Origin: Actinobacteria bacterium OV450
GTDB lineage: Bacteria > Actinomycetota > Actinomycetes > Streptomycetales > Streptomycetaceae
Length of the DNA: 64,000 nucleotides
Direction of reading: 5' to 3'
Assembly: GCA_001298555.1 (NCBI GenBank)
Contig: LJCW01000022.1
Span: 28,124-92,123 of the forward strand
The notes below the pieces were generated by a model. That model was not told the DNA's origin. It worked only from the letters and a program-made list of their open reading frames with translations, and ran no database searches. A program made the translations under genes and the position numbers. Numbering within the stretch: position 1 is the stretch's first letter; every line of letters begins with the position of its first letter. Positions 36,521-44,443 of this stretch are shown in pieces.

Positions 36521-37030
36521 CCCTGACGAGAGCCATCGATGACATGCCGTCGGCTGGCAGTGCCCCCGAGGCCGCGGGGGCGGCAGGACACCCTCGTCGA
36601 ACACGGGGGGCCGTCCCCTGGCCCTCCTGCAACGGCTGAACGGAGGGGGTGGGTTGCCCGTGCCCGTCCCCCGGAGGCGGTGGAGCCCGCACCGCGGGCC
36701 GGCCCGACGGGCCCGGCCGAACTCCCGGACCGGGCCGGTGCCCTGCGCACGGCCGACGGCTCCGCCGGGGCCGGGCGTCACGGGACGGTCGTGGTGGCGA
36801 CGGTCGGCCCGCGACGGTCGCGGCGGGCCGGGACGGCGCCGGTCGGCAGCGCGACGCCGGTCAGGGCGAAGGCCCAGGGCTATCCGGTCGCCGCGGCCAG
36901 CCGGCCGAAGGCGCCGGCGCCGGGCGCCCGTGCCGATGTCGTAAGCCGCGGTCCACAGCGCGGGCCGGGCAGCACCAGCCCGGCGGAACCGTACCCGCCG
37001 GCCACCCAACGGGCTGCCGCGGCAGCAGCG
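36521..37030. other. Degenerate DNA downstream of the IS element
   Basis: No intact gene is supported. On the minus strand near 36790-36920, FGRLAAATG, a stop, then PWAFALTGVALPTGAVPARR resembles the last helices of a major-facilitator transporter broken by a stop codon. The assignment is weak. The stretch merges into the MocR-type pseudogene that follows. Confidence 0.35.
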
Positions 37031-37780
37031 GGCCTGCGCGCCGAGCCCGTACCGGTCGACGCGCTCGGCATCGACTCCACGCGCTGGCTGCGAGCGGTGC
37101 CCGCGCCGTCGTCGCCATCCCCGGCCACCCGTGGCCGACCGGCGTCGCCCTCGCCCCGGAGCGCCGGCCGGCCCTGACCGCGTGGGCGCGGAGGCATGAC
37201 GCGACCATCATCGAGGACGACCACGACCACGACGCCGAGTTCCGGTACGACCGCGAACCCGTCGGTGCGCTCCGGGGGCCGGCCCCCGCCCACGTCATCT
37301 CCCTCGGCACCGGCAGCTAGTCCCCCGCCCCGCCCCGCGCATCGGCCGGATGCTCAGCCCGCCCTGGCCGAAGGCGAGGGAGCCGCACGTACCGCAGCGA
37401 CCGGGGCATCCCCCGCCCTCGGCCGGCCCGCCCTTCGACCGCCACCTGCGCCGGATGCGTGCCACCTACGCGGCCCGCCGCACCGCCCCTGCTCGGCGCC
37501 CTGGCGGTGCACGACCCCGGGCTGCCGGTCACCGGACTCGCCGCCGGCCCGGCTTCCGCGCCGTCGCGCAGCTGCCCGACGGCGTGGACGACCGCCGCAT
37601 CGTCGCGTCCGCCCGCACCCGGTCCGTGGGCCCGTACGGCACGGGTGACTGCCGGCTTCCCGTGCCGGTACGCCCCCGCAGCTCGTCCTCGGCCTCGGCG
37701 CCGTCGGGAGCCGCGCCGTCGCGGACGGCATCGCGGACGTGGCCGGCCTGCTCACCGACGGGCCGGGCACCGCCGGACCG
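37031..37780 (+). pseudogene. MocR/PdxR-type aminotransferase-like regulator, multiply frameshifted
   Basis: Pieces of one protein appear in order in changing frames: GLRAEPVPVDALGID (37031-), IPGHPWPTGVALAPERRPAL to RYDREPVGALRG (37099-37317), FDRHLRRMRATYAARRTA (37434-), LLGALAVHDPGLPVTGLAAG (37489-37548), FRAVAQLPDGVDDRRIVASA, then LVLGLGAVGSRAVADGIADV. These match the fold-type I aminotransferase half of MocR/PdxR regulators. At least four frameshifts are needed. The GntR-type HTH half is missing, and the PLP-lysine region is lost near the stop at 37318-37320. The gene is dead. Confidence 0.75.
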
Positions 37781-37823
37781 TGACGGGCGCGCCGGTGCCC
37801 GGCGTCGGGCGCGGTGGTTTCCG

Positions 37824-37829
37824 TACCCT
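37824..37829 (+). promoter_or_regulatory. -10 box of a leaderless promoter for the sirtuin
   Basis: TACCCT lies six bases before ATG 37836, with no ribosome-binding site between. The transcript probably starts at the start codon. Confidence 0.45.
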
Positions 37830-37835
37830 GGCGGC

Positions 37836-38741
37836 ATGCGCATGCGCCCGACTTTGAGCTGGACCCCCGCCGCGGACCTGCCTCCGGCCACCACGGACGT
37901 GATGCCGGTCGCCGACGTGCTGAGCGCCGGCGGCGTGCTCGTGGTGACCGGGGCGGGCATCTCCACGGAGTCCGGCATTCCCGATTACCGGAGCGAGGGC
38001 GGCAGCCTGAGCCGGCACACCCCGATGACCTACCAGGACTTCACCGGCAGTGCGCAGGCGCGGCGCCGGTACTGGGCGCGCAGCCATCTCGGCTGGCGCA
38101 CCTTCGCCCGTGCCCGCCCGAACGCCGGGCACCGGGCGGTGGCCGCGTTCGGGCGGCACGGACTGCTCGCGGGCATGATCACCCAGAACGTCGACGGGCT
38201 GCACCAGGCGGCCGGGAGTGACGGCGTCGTGGAGCTCCACGGGGGCCTGGACCGGGTGGTCTGCCTGTCCTGCGGTGCCGTCCGCCCCCGCCGCGAGCTC
38301 GCCGCGCGGCTGGAGGAGGCCAATCCACTGTTCGAGCCGGTGGCGGCCGGTATCAACCCCGACGGTGACGCCGACCTCACCGATGAACAGGTCGGGGACT
38401 TTCGTGTCGTGCCCTGCACCCTCTGCGGCGGCATCCTCAAACCGGACGTGGTGTTCTTCGGCGAGGCCGTGCCGCCGGGGCGGGTCGGGCAGTGCCGCGA
38501 GCTGGTCCGCGAGGCCACCTCGCTGCTGGTACTGGGATCCTCGCTGACCGTGATGTCAGGGCTGCGGTTCGTCCGCCAGGCCGCCGAGGCCGGGAAGCCG
38601 GTACTGATCGTCAACCGGGACCCGACCCGAGGTGACCAGCACGCCGTCACCCGGGTCGCGCTCCCGCTGGGAGCGGCCCTCACCGCCGTGGCCGGACGGC
38701 TGGGCCTGCCCGCCGACGGCGAAGAGGCGCCCCGGGACTGA
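37836..38741 (+). CDS. Sir2-family NAD-dependent protein deacylase
   Basis: 301 residues. NAD-site motifs are VVTGAGISTESGIPDYRS and ITQNVDGLHQAAG; the catalytic histidine is in ELHGGL; a zinc finger uses CLSCG and CTLCGG; GSSLTV and VNRDPT complete the Rossmann fold. It removes acetyl or longer acyl groups from protein lysines using NAD, with ADP-ribosyl transfer also possible. ATG 37836 follows a -10 box closely. The gene stands alone between the pseudogene and a small unknown. Confidence 0.92.
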   Translation: MRMRPTLSWTPAADLPPATTDVMPVADVLSAGGVLVVTGAGISTESGIPDYRSEGGSLSRHTPMTYQDFTGSAQARRRYWARSHLGWRTFARARPNAGHRAVAAFGRHGLLAGMITQNVDGLHQAAGSDGVVELHGGLDRVVCLSCGAVRPRRELAARLEEANPLFEPVAAGINPDGDADLTDEQVGDFRVVPCTLCGGILKPDVVFFGEAVPPGRVGQCRELVREATSLLVLGSSLTVMSGLRFVRQAAEAGKPVLIVNRDPTRGDQHAVTRVALPLGAALTAVAGRLGLPADGEEAPRD

Positions 38742-38850
38742 GGGGTGCGGGGCGATGGCCCCGCCCGGCGCGTCCCGCACGGCCCAGCAGGGGCGCGGAC
38801 GGGCCGACGCGGTCACACTGGCAGGACGACGAATGCAGCAGGGAGGCCGT

Positions 38851-39138
38851 ATGAGCTGGGCATCGTGGACCACTCGCGGGGTCTTCGCCGGGCGGGACGG
38901 CGTACGGACCGGTGAAGGCGGGCCGGCCCTCACCGGTGAGCTCGACGTTCACACCACCTGGACCGAGGCGGAGCGTCTGGCGCACGTGACCGTGCAGTAC
39001 AGCGGCGCGTCGGAATGGCTCCCCCTCCTGGGAAGCCCCGTCCCGTGCGGCAGCGAGGACGCGAGCCGTACCCTGCACGACGCCGTCATCCACGCGATCC
39101 GCGCCGGACACACCGAACCCCTCTCCTTCGCCGCCTGA
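38851..39138 (+). CDS. Small protein of unknown function
   Basis: 95 residues, soluble and acidic, with SWASWTTRGVFAGRDGVRTG at the start and an Ile/Ala helix near the end (DAVIHAIRAGHTEP). I do not recognise a family. GGGAGG precedes ATG 38851; an in-frame ATG at 38833 lacks this signal. It lies between the sirtuin and the cofilin-like gene, all on the same strand. Confidence 0.65.
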   Translation: MSWASWTTRGVFAGRDGVRTGEGGPALTGELDVHTTWTEAERLAHVTVQYSGASEWLPLLGSPVPCGSEDASRTLHDAVIHAIRAGHTEPLSFAA

Positions 39139-39396
39139 CCGTCCGCGGACGGGCTCCGGGGGGCCGGGGGCCGGCCGTGCCCGGGCGCTGCACCGGCTGC
39201 CGAGGGGCCGCCGGGCGGGCACACGCGTGCCCGGTCACGCCCCGGAGGCCGTGGCGGTGGGCAGCCGGGCCGTGGCGCCGCCCGTCTCGCGGGCGTGCAG
39301 CGCCCGGTCAGGCGGGGCGGGGCGACGGGCGCCGCATCCTCCAGGCCTCCGCGGCGTTGAACCCCTCGTGACAGCGACGATCGAGACGGGAACCCT

Positions 39397-39798
39397 GTGA
39401 GCATTCCGGTGAGCTTTTCGGAGGGTTCCCGTGAAGCCCTCCAGCATCTGAAGGAGACGCGGGAGATCAACACCGTGATCCTCCGCTACGAGGACGCCTC
39501 CGGCGCCCTGGAGGTGGACCTGGAGGGCAACCTGACGCAGGACGAGCTGGTCGCCGCGCTGCCCGCGGACGCGCCGCGCCTGGTCGTCCACGAACTGTCC
39601 TTCGCCACCCCCGAGGGCGCGCGCCGCAACGAGCCGCTGCTGATCCTGTGGATGCCGCCGGACGCGGCGGAGCAGGAGGCTGCGTACACGGCCGCCTACG
39701 CCGCCATGAAGGAGTTCCTCGGCGACGTCCGTGTCCACCTCACGGCCAGACGGGCCGACCAGCTCGACTACCGACGCCTCGTCGCCCTCGCCGGCTGA
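39397..39798 (+). CDS. Cofilin/ADF-homology domain protein
   Basis: 133 residues, the length of a single ADF-H domain. The order of elements follows yeast cofilin: N-terminal VSFSEGSREALQHLK, strand EINTVILRYED, LTQDELVAALPADAPRLVVH, then RRNEPLLILWMPPDAA (cofilin has SKIVFFTWSPDTA), helix AAYAAMKEFLGDVRVHLTAR and DYRRLV. In the long actin-binding helix the basic Ser-Lys-Met residues of eukaryotic cofilins are replaced by Ala, Glu and Thr, so actin binding may be lost. No signal peptide. The start is GTG 39397 with a weak GGGAA upstream. Family known mainly from eukaryotes; the call rests on by-eye alignment. Confidence 0.75.
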   Translation: MSIPVSFSEGSREALQHLKETREINTVILRYEDASGALEVDLEGNLTQDELVAALPADAPRLVVHELSFATPEGARRNEPLLILWMPPDAAEQEAAYTAAYAAMKEFLGDVRVHLTARRADQLDYRRLVALAG

Positions 39799-39813
39799 CC
39801 CCTGGTCCGGCAC

Positions 39814-39832
39814 GCCGCCCACCGGTGGCGGC
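39814..39832. terminator. Palindromic hairpin between convergent genes
   Basis: GCCGCC-C-ACCGGT-GGCGGC is a near-perfect palindrome with a one-base bulge. It lies between the cofilin-like gene and the convergent isomerase-like gene and probably serves both. Confidence 0.45.
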
Positions 39833-39856
39833 CGCTCTCCGGCGCCCGGCCGGGCA

Positions 39857-40645
39857 TCAGGGCGGGCCGGCCGGTACGGGGCTGTCGAACAGGCGGCCGT
39901 AGTGGGTGATGCCCCGGGTGGATGCGCCCGCCGCGTGGAGCGCGGCCCACAGCAGCACTTGGTTCGCCGTCAGCACCGGGCGTCCGGTGGTGCGTTCCAG
40001 GGCGTCGATGACGGAGACGGCGCGGAAGCCGTTGCCGCCGATGACGACGGCGTCGACCGCGTCGGGCGTGTTCCCGGCGATCCAGTCGTGCAGGGGGCGG
40101 GGCCGGATGCGGTGCTGGTCGCTGGGCAGGGGGCAGGGTCCGTGGCGTACGACCTCGAAACCGGCCCGCTCGTAGTAGGCGCGGCCCAGGTCGCTCAGCT
40201 CGGCGTCGAACCAGGGCGGATCGATCAGGCACAGGCTGGACGCCCCCACGGAGTGGAGGGCTCGGAGCGCGGCGGCGCAGGTGGTGACGACGGGGAGGCC
40301 GCGCGCCCGTTCGGACAGGCGGCCGACCATGTCGGCCTCGCCGCGCGCGCCGATCACGTACGCCGAGCTGGTGAAGGCGTAGGCGAGGGCGGCGACCGGG
40401 GCCGCCGCCAGCAGTTCGGCGGCGGCGTCGACATGGGGCGGCTCCGCGAACTCCCGTACCGGGGCGAGGGGGATGGTCGTGTCCATCACCCCGCCGGACC
40501 GCATCGCGCCGAAGGGCACCCGCGCGGCGTGGAGGCCCACGTCGGACGGCGCCATGGCCCGCAATTCCGATTCGGGGCCGACGTCCGCATGCGGCGTCAG
40601 CACGCCCAGCCTGACCCGTACGTCCCAGCCGTCGTTGTGCCACAT
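39857..40645 (-). CDS. Maleate isomerase/Asp-Glu racemase-superfamily protein lacking both cysteines
   Basis: 262 residues. The fold is clear from VRLGVLTPHADVGPESEL, LAYAFTSSAYVIG, IDPPWFDAELSDLGRAYYE and RPVLTANQVLLWAAL. Canonical maleate isomerases use Cys in A-Y-x-C-T-S and in S-C-T-N-x-R. Here the first is Phe91 (AFTSS) and the second lies in IGGNGFR with Gly in place of Cys. Arylmalonate decarboxylases keep the second Cys, so this is not one either. The reaction may be different or lost. ATG 40645 is the first codon of a well-conserved N-terminus. Confidence 0.78.
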   Translation of the reverse strand: MWHNDGWDVRVRLGVLTPHADVGPESELRAMAPSDVGLHAARVPFGAMRSGGVMDTTIPLAPVREFAEPPHVDAAAELLAAAPVAALAYAFTSSAYVIGARGEADMVGRLSERARGLPVVTTCAAALRALHSVGASSLCLIDPPWFDAELSDLGRAYYERAGFEVVRHGPCPLPSDQHRIRPRPLHDWIAGNTPDAVDAVVIGGNGFRAVSVIDALERTTGRPVLTANQVLLWAALHAAGASTRGITHYGRLFDSPVPAGPP

Positions 40646-41011
40646 GCCATCACTCTCCCGACGGCCGGGACGGCGACGCGGGGGCCCGGGGCGTCCCGCC
40701 CGAGCCGAGGCGGGGTGCGTCCGGCCCCGGCGGGGCCCCCGTCATGGTGATGGTGTGCGTACGGGCCGCGCCGGCCCTGGGCCCTGCCTTCCCCAGCAGG
40801 GTGACCGGCGGCACCGCCGTCGCGGTGTCAGCAGGTCGCGGCCTCATCGGCACACCTCGCAATCGCCTCGTGCGGGCTCGCGGAAGGTGAATCCGAGCGG
40901 AATGCGGTGTGCTCTCATCGTCGCGCCGCCCGAGGGACACGGCCACCGCAGCCGAGACCGAGGAGGGCCCGGACGCCGGGCCCGCGCCCGGCCGGGTGCT
41001 GCCGGGAATGG
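40646..41011. other. Intergenic region without a supported gene
   Basis: A minus-strand frame of 65 codons (start 40847) runs through part of it but has no recognised family, an odd composition (Pro, Gly, Thr) and no clear ribosome-binding site. Otherwise I see nothing here. Confidence 0.4.
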
Positions 41012-42079
41012 TCATGCCGGGAATGCCTGGGCGTCCGGCGCCGGGTTCGTGCGCGCGGGCCGGCCCCACGGCGCGTCGACGGCGTCGGACTCCGGCCGGA
41101 GTCCGAGTTCGCGCAGCTGGTTGACCGCCATCATGGCGGCGAACATGGCGTTGGGGTTGGCACCGCCGGCCCCCATGGCGGCGAAGGCTTCAGCGTACTG
41201 GGGGGCGAACGCGCCGGGCCGGACCTGCCCGCTCTGCCCGGTCAGTCGGAGTGCCGCCGTCTGGAGGGCGGTGGCCTGGTCCACGAGGCCGTCCAGGAAG
41301 GACACCGCCTCGGAGCCGCGGCGCAGGGCGAAGGTGTGACCGTCGGTGAGGAGTGCCGCCTGTTCCTCCTCGAAGAGGCGGGCGACGGCGCCGAGCACGG
41401 ACTGGATCTTGAGCTGATCGGCGTCGGCCATGGCACCGCAGGCTCCGTTGCCCTCGTCGGACAGATGGAGGACGCCGCAGTCGCTCAGGTACACGATCAC
41501 GTGCCCGGCGCAGTGACCCTGGCTGCGGAGCACGCGGACCGCACCGTCGGCGAAGGTCCAGCCGGTGAACCGGACGGAACCGATCCGAACCCGCTCCAGC
41601 GGCAGCTCCTCGTAGGTGCGGGTCGTCGCCCCGAAGGGCCGCATCGGGTGGAACAGCGACATCAGCTTCCGGGCTGCGGGAGCGGGCGGCGCGGGCAACG
41701 CCCCCAGAGCGGCGATGCCGTCGAAGGCACGCACCCAGTACGCCTGCGGATCGCGCATCTGGTCGACGTCACGCGCGGGGACGTAGTGCTCCACGGGCAC
41801 ACCCAGCTCGTCGGCCAGGTCGTTGTTGCCGACGTGGTCCACATGGCCGTGTGTGGTCAGCAGCAGCGCCCTGGACCACGGCCCCACCCGGTCGGCCGCC
41901 GCGCGCACTGCCGCGCGGAAGACCGTCGTGACGCCCGTGTCGACGAACACCACGGTGTCGGCGACCCGGTGTACGAGGGCGTTGGCGACGTCCGGCCTGC
42001 CGTGCTCGACGTCCAGCTCCTGCCCCAGGACCAGCACCGTCCGGTCGTCGATCTCGATGAGATCACCGAGCGCGGTCAT
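41012..42079 (-). CDS. MBL-fold metallo-hydrolase
   Basis: 355 residues. The zinc motif is LLTTHGHVDHVGN (His-x-His-x-Asp-His), followed by SQGHCAGHVIVYLSD and LSDEGNG with further ligands. N-terminal strands VFVDTGVTTVFR fit the family. The C-terminal 100 residues form a helical extension, common in MBL hydrolases acting on lactones, thioesters or small esters. No signal peptide. The substrate is unknown; no close operon partner. Confidence 0.87.
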   Translation of the reverse strand: MTALGDLIEIDDRTVLVLGQELDVEHGRPDVANALVHRVADTVVFVDTGVTTVFRAAVRAAADRVGPWSRALLLTTHGHVDHVGNNDLADELGVPVEHYVPARDVDQMRDPQAYWVRAFDGIAALGALPAPPAPAARKLMSLFHPMRPFGATTRTYEELPLERVRIGSVRFTGWTFADGAVRVLRSQGHCAGHVIVYLSDCGVLHLSDEGNGACGAMADADQLKIQSVLGAVARLFEEEQAALLTDGHTFALRRGSEAVSFLDGLVDQATALQTAALRLTGQSGQVRPGAFAPQYAEAFAAMGAGGANPNAMFAAMMAVNQLRELGLRPESDAVDAPWGRPARTNPAPDAQAFPA

Positions 42080-42214
42080 GGAACCTCCCGCGGTCTCGTC
42101 GGGGTCCGACTCACCTGTCGCCGAGCCTACGCCCCACCCGCCACGGTGTCCTCGGGAGCAGGCACGGCAGCGCCGGGCGCGTACGGGGTGCCGGTCAGCC
42201 CGCCGTGGGCCGGC

Positions 42215-43096
42215 TCATCGCCGCGTCCCCGCCCCGGGGTTCCCGCCCTGTCCGGGGGCGGCCGTGTGCGCGAGGACCGCGTGGACCACCGTCGTCCAGT
42301 CGGCCCGGTCGAGGCCGTGGCCCGCGCCTTCCAACAGCAGCAGCCGCGCGGCGGGGATCTCTTCGGCGAGCGCCCGTCCGTGCCCGAGCGGGAACATCGG
42401 GTCGGCCGTTCCGTGGATCACCAGCGTGGGTACGGCGATCGACGACACCGGAGCTCGCAACGGCTCGCCGTCCGGGAGCACGTCGTGGTTTCGGACGGCG
42501 GCGAAGTCGTCCGCGCGTTCGACGTCCCGACGGACGAGGTCCCGGACGGCGGCCTCGTCGAACGGGCGGCGGCCTCCCGCGAGGACGCGCGCGTAGTCGA
42601 CCAGGTGGTCGACCACCGAGTCGGCCTGCGACCAGTCGGCCTGGGCGGACGCCACGAAGCTCATGAACTCGGCTGTCGGTGGGGGCAGTTCACGGTCGCC
42701 GCGCACCGCGGGGGACGTGCTGATCAGGACGAGGGACAGGACCCGGTCGGGGTGGCGCAGAGCGGCCAGCTGCGCCAGCGCCCCTCCGGCCGAGACGCCC
42801 ACCACGTGTGCGGCCGGGATGCCGTGGGCGTCGAGCACGGCGACGGCGTCCTCCACCAGGTCGGCGCCGGTGTACTCGGGGCGTCCGGCCCCGTAGGTGA
42901 CGGACCGGCCGGTGTCGCGGTGGTCGTAGCGGATCACGAACCGTCCGCCCTCCGCGAGCATCCGGCAGAATCCCTCCTCCCACCAGAGCATCGAAGCCCC
43001 GGTGCCCATGACGAGCAGGATCGGTGGTGCCGACCGCTCCCCGAAGGACTCGGTGCACAACCGGACACCACCGGCGTCGATCACGCGCTCGGACAT
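42215..43096 (-). CDS. Alpha/beta-fold hydrolase
   Basis: 293 residues. Oxyanion strand LLVMGTGASMLWW, nucleophile elbow VVGVSAGGALAQLAAL, aspartate in VIHGTADPMFPLGHG and histidine in GAGHGLDRADW make a complete triad. The layout is that of aclacinomycin-methylesterase or DhaA-like small-molecule hydrolases. CGAGGAG precedes the ATG, and a plausible promoter lies 27-55 bp upstream. Confidence 0.88.
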   Translation of the reverse strand: MSERVIDAGGVRLCTESFGERSAPPILLVMGTGASMLWWEEGFCRMLAEGGRFVIRYDHRDTGRSVTYGAGRPEYTGADLVEDAVAVLDAHGIPAAHVVGVSAGGALAQLAALRHPDRVLSLVLISTSPAVRGDRELPPPTAEFMSFVASAQADWSQADSVVDHLVDYARVLAGGRRPFDEAAVRDLVRRDVERADDFAAVRNHDVLPDGEPLRAPVSSIAVPTLVIHGTADPMFPLGHGRALAEEIPAARLLLLEGAGHGLDRADWTTVVHAVLAHTAAPGQGGNPGAGTRR

Positions 43097-43122
43097 CCGC
43101 CCACGCTCCTCGCCATGATCAA

Positions 43123-43151
43123 CCTATAACCCACCGGAGGGCTTGCGACAA
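43123..43151 (-). promoter_or_regulatory. Putative sigma-70-type promoter of the hydrolase
   Basis: On the minus strand TTGTCG (43146-43151) and TATAGG (43123-43128) are 17 bp apart. The following TTGATCATGG and the AT-richness of this short stretch stand out from the local base composition. Confidence 0.4.
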
Positions 43152-43198
43152 GATGAACGCCCGCCGCCGCCCGAGCCGGTCGCGTCCCCGGACGCCGG

Positions 43199-43591
43199 TC
43201 AGGCGGCCGTGAAGACGTCCTCCTGCGCGTCGTCCAGGATGAGCCCGAGGTCGAAGCGGACGCGGACCGTGACGCGCCGCCTCTGCTCCTGGTAGGCGGT
43301 CCACTCCGGTTCCAGCGAGCTGATCTGCTCTTCGAGCTGTTTCCTGCTCGCCGGGGGCATGTCCCGGCCGAACGCGTCGAGCAGCGACGCGAGCCGCTCG
43401 TACTCGCGAGCCCCCTGGCTCTGGTGCTCGTGCTCCACCACGCGCTCGACGGTGCCCTCGATGCCCGCCGCCAGCAGCAGGGACCCGGCCACGGCCCCCG
43501 GCCCGTTCGCGGAGTCCTGCGTCATCGCAGCCCAGTCGGTCAGTCTGGTGTCCGCGGCCAGCTTCACCCGCTGGCCTTCCTTCAGCGTCAT
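43199..43591 (-). CDS. Small soluble protein of unknown function
   Basis: 130 residues. An N-terminal beta-like part (LKEGQRVKLAADTRLTDWAA, GIEGTVERVVEHEHQS) suggests an SH3-like barrel. A charged helical middle (REYERLASLLDAFGRD, RKQLEEQISSLEPEW) follows, and a beta C-terminus (RRRVTVRVRFDLGLILDD) closes it. I do not recognise the family. No clear neighbours in function. Confidence 0.7.
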   Translation of the reverse strand: MTLKEGQRVKLAADTRLTDWAAMTQDSANGPGAVAGSLLLAAGIEGTVERVVEHEHQSQGAREYERLASLLDAFGRDMPPASRKQLEEQISSLEPEWTAYQEQRRRVTVRVRFDLGLILDDAQEDVFTAA

Positions 43592-43807
43592 GGGCTCTGC
43601 TCTTCATCTCTCGGATCGGTACGGGCTGCTCGCACGGGCAGCCGGGCGCGGTGCCATTATCCGCGTCGGCCGCGCTCCCCCGCCGACCCGACGGCTCCGG
43701 AGGTCCCGCGCCGGGCTCCCGAGGTCCTCTGTCGGACCGTCATCCACCGTGTCACAGTGGGCGGTCCCGGGTGGGCCGGGGTCCGTGGCAGACCCGAGGG
43801 GGACGTG

Positions 43808-44434
43808 ATGGCAGCGGGAACGGACGCCTCCGGCGACGGCACGAACGCCGGATCCGGTCACGCGCTCGTACGTGATCTGGTGCATTCGGCCGTCAGCGAA
43901 CTGGCACCGGAGGAGTTGCCGCTGCTGGCCGCTCTGCGGCGGTTCGACGACGCGACGGTGGTACGACGGCTCCGAGGGCGAGGCCGGCGGCGCGAGCCGC
44001 TGGGATTCGGTGCCGGCGAGGTCGCGGCGCTCGTGACCCCGGTGGTGTGGCTGGTACTGGACCAAGTCGGTCAGCGGATGGTGAACGCCGCCCTGGACCG
44101 CACCGGCGCCCGCGTCACCACCGCGCTGCGGCGGCTGTTGCGCCGTCCGGCCGCACCGGTCACCGTGCCGCCGCTGACCCGCGAACAGCTCGCCGGGGTA
44201 CGGGCCCTCGTCCGCGCGGCGTCCGTGCAGCGCGGGCTCTCCGCCGGCCGGGCCGAGGTCATCGCGGACGCCGTGGTGGCCCGGCTGGCGCTGGCCGCCG
44301 CGCCCGGGGAGGGCGAGGAGGAGGGGGAGGACGCGTCCGAGCCCCCGGCCGTCCCCGCAGCCCCCGACCGGGGTGGGAGCCGGGAGGGCGGTGCCGCTGC
44401 GGCCCCGGGTACGGCGTCCGCCGGCCAGGGATAG
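43808..44434 (+). CDS. Protein of unknown function preceding the M48 protease
   Basis: 208 residues. A helical core (residues about 15-150) includes VAALVTPVVWLVLDQVGQRM, possibly membrane-associated. The C-terminus is low-complexity Gly/Ala/Glu. It lies nine bases before the M48 gene and is probably co-transcribed with it. GAGGGG at 43796-43801 supports ATG 43808. No family recognised. Confidence 0.7.
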   Translation: MAAGTDASGDGTNAGSGHALVRDLVHSAVSELAPEELPLLAALRRFDDATVVRRLRGRGRRREPLGFGAGEVAALVTPVVWLVLDQVGQRMVNAALDRTGARVTTALRRLLRRPAAPVTVPPLTREQLAGVRALVRAASVQRGLSAGRAEVIADAVVARLALAAAPGEGEEEGEDASEPPAVPAAPDRGGSREGGAAAAPGTASAGQG

Positions 44435-44443
44435 GCGGTCCCC

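Noticed and set aside
40650..40847. 65-codon ORF between the isomerase-like and MBL genes
   Set aside because: No family, biased composition and no initiation signal.
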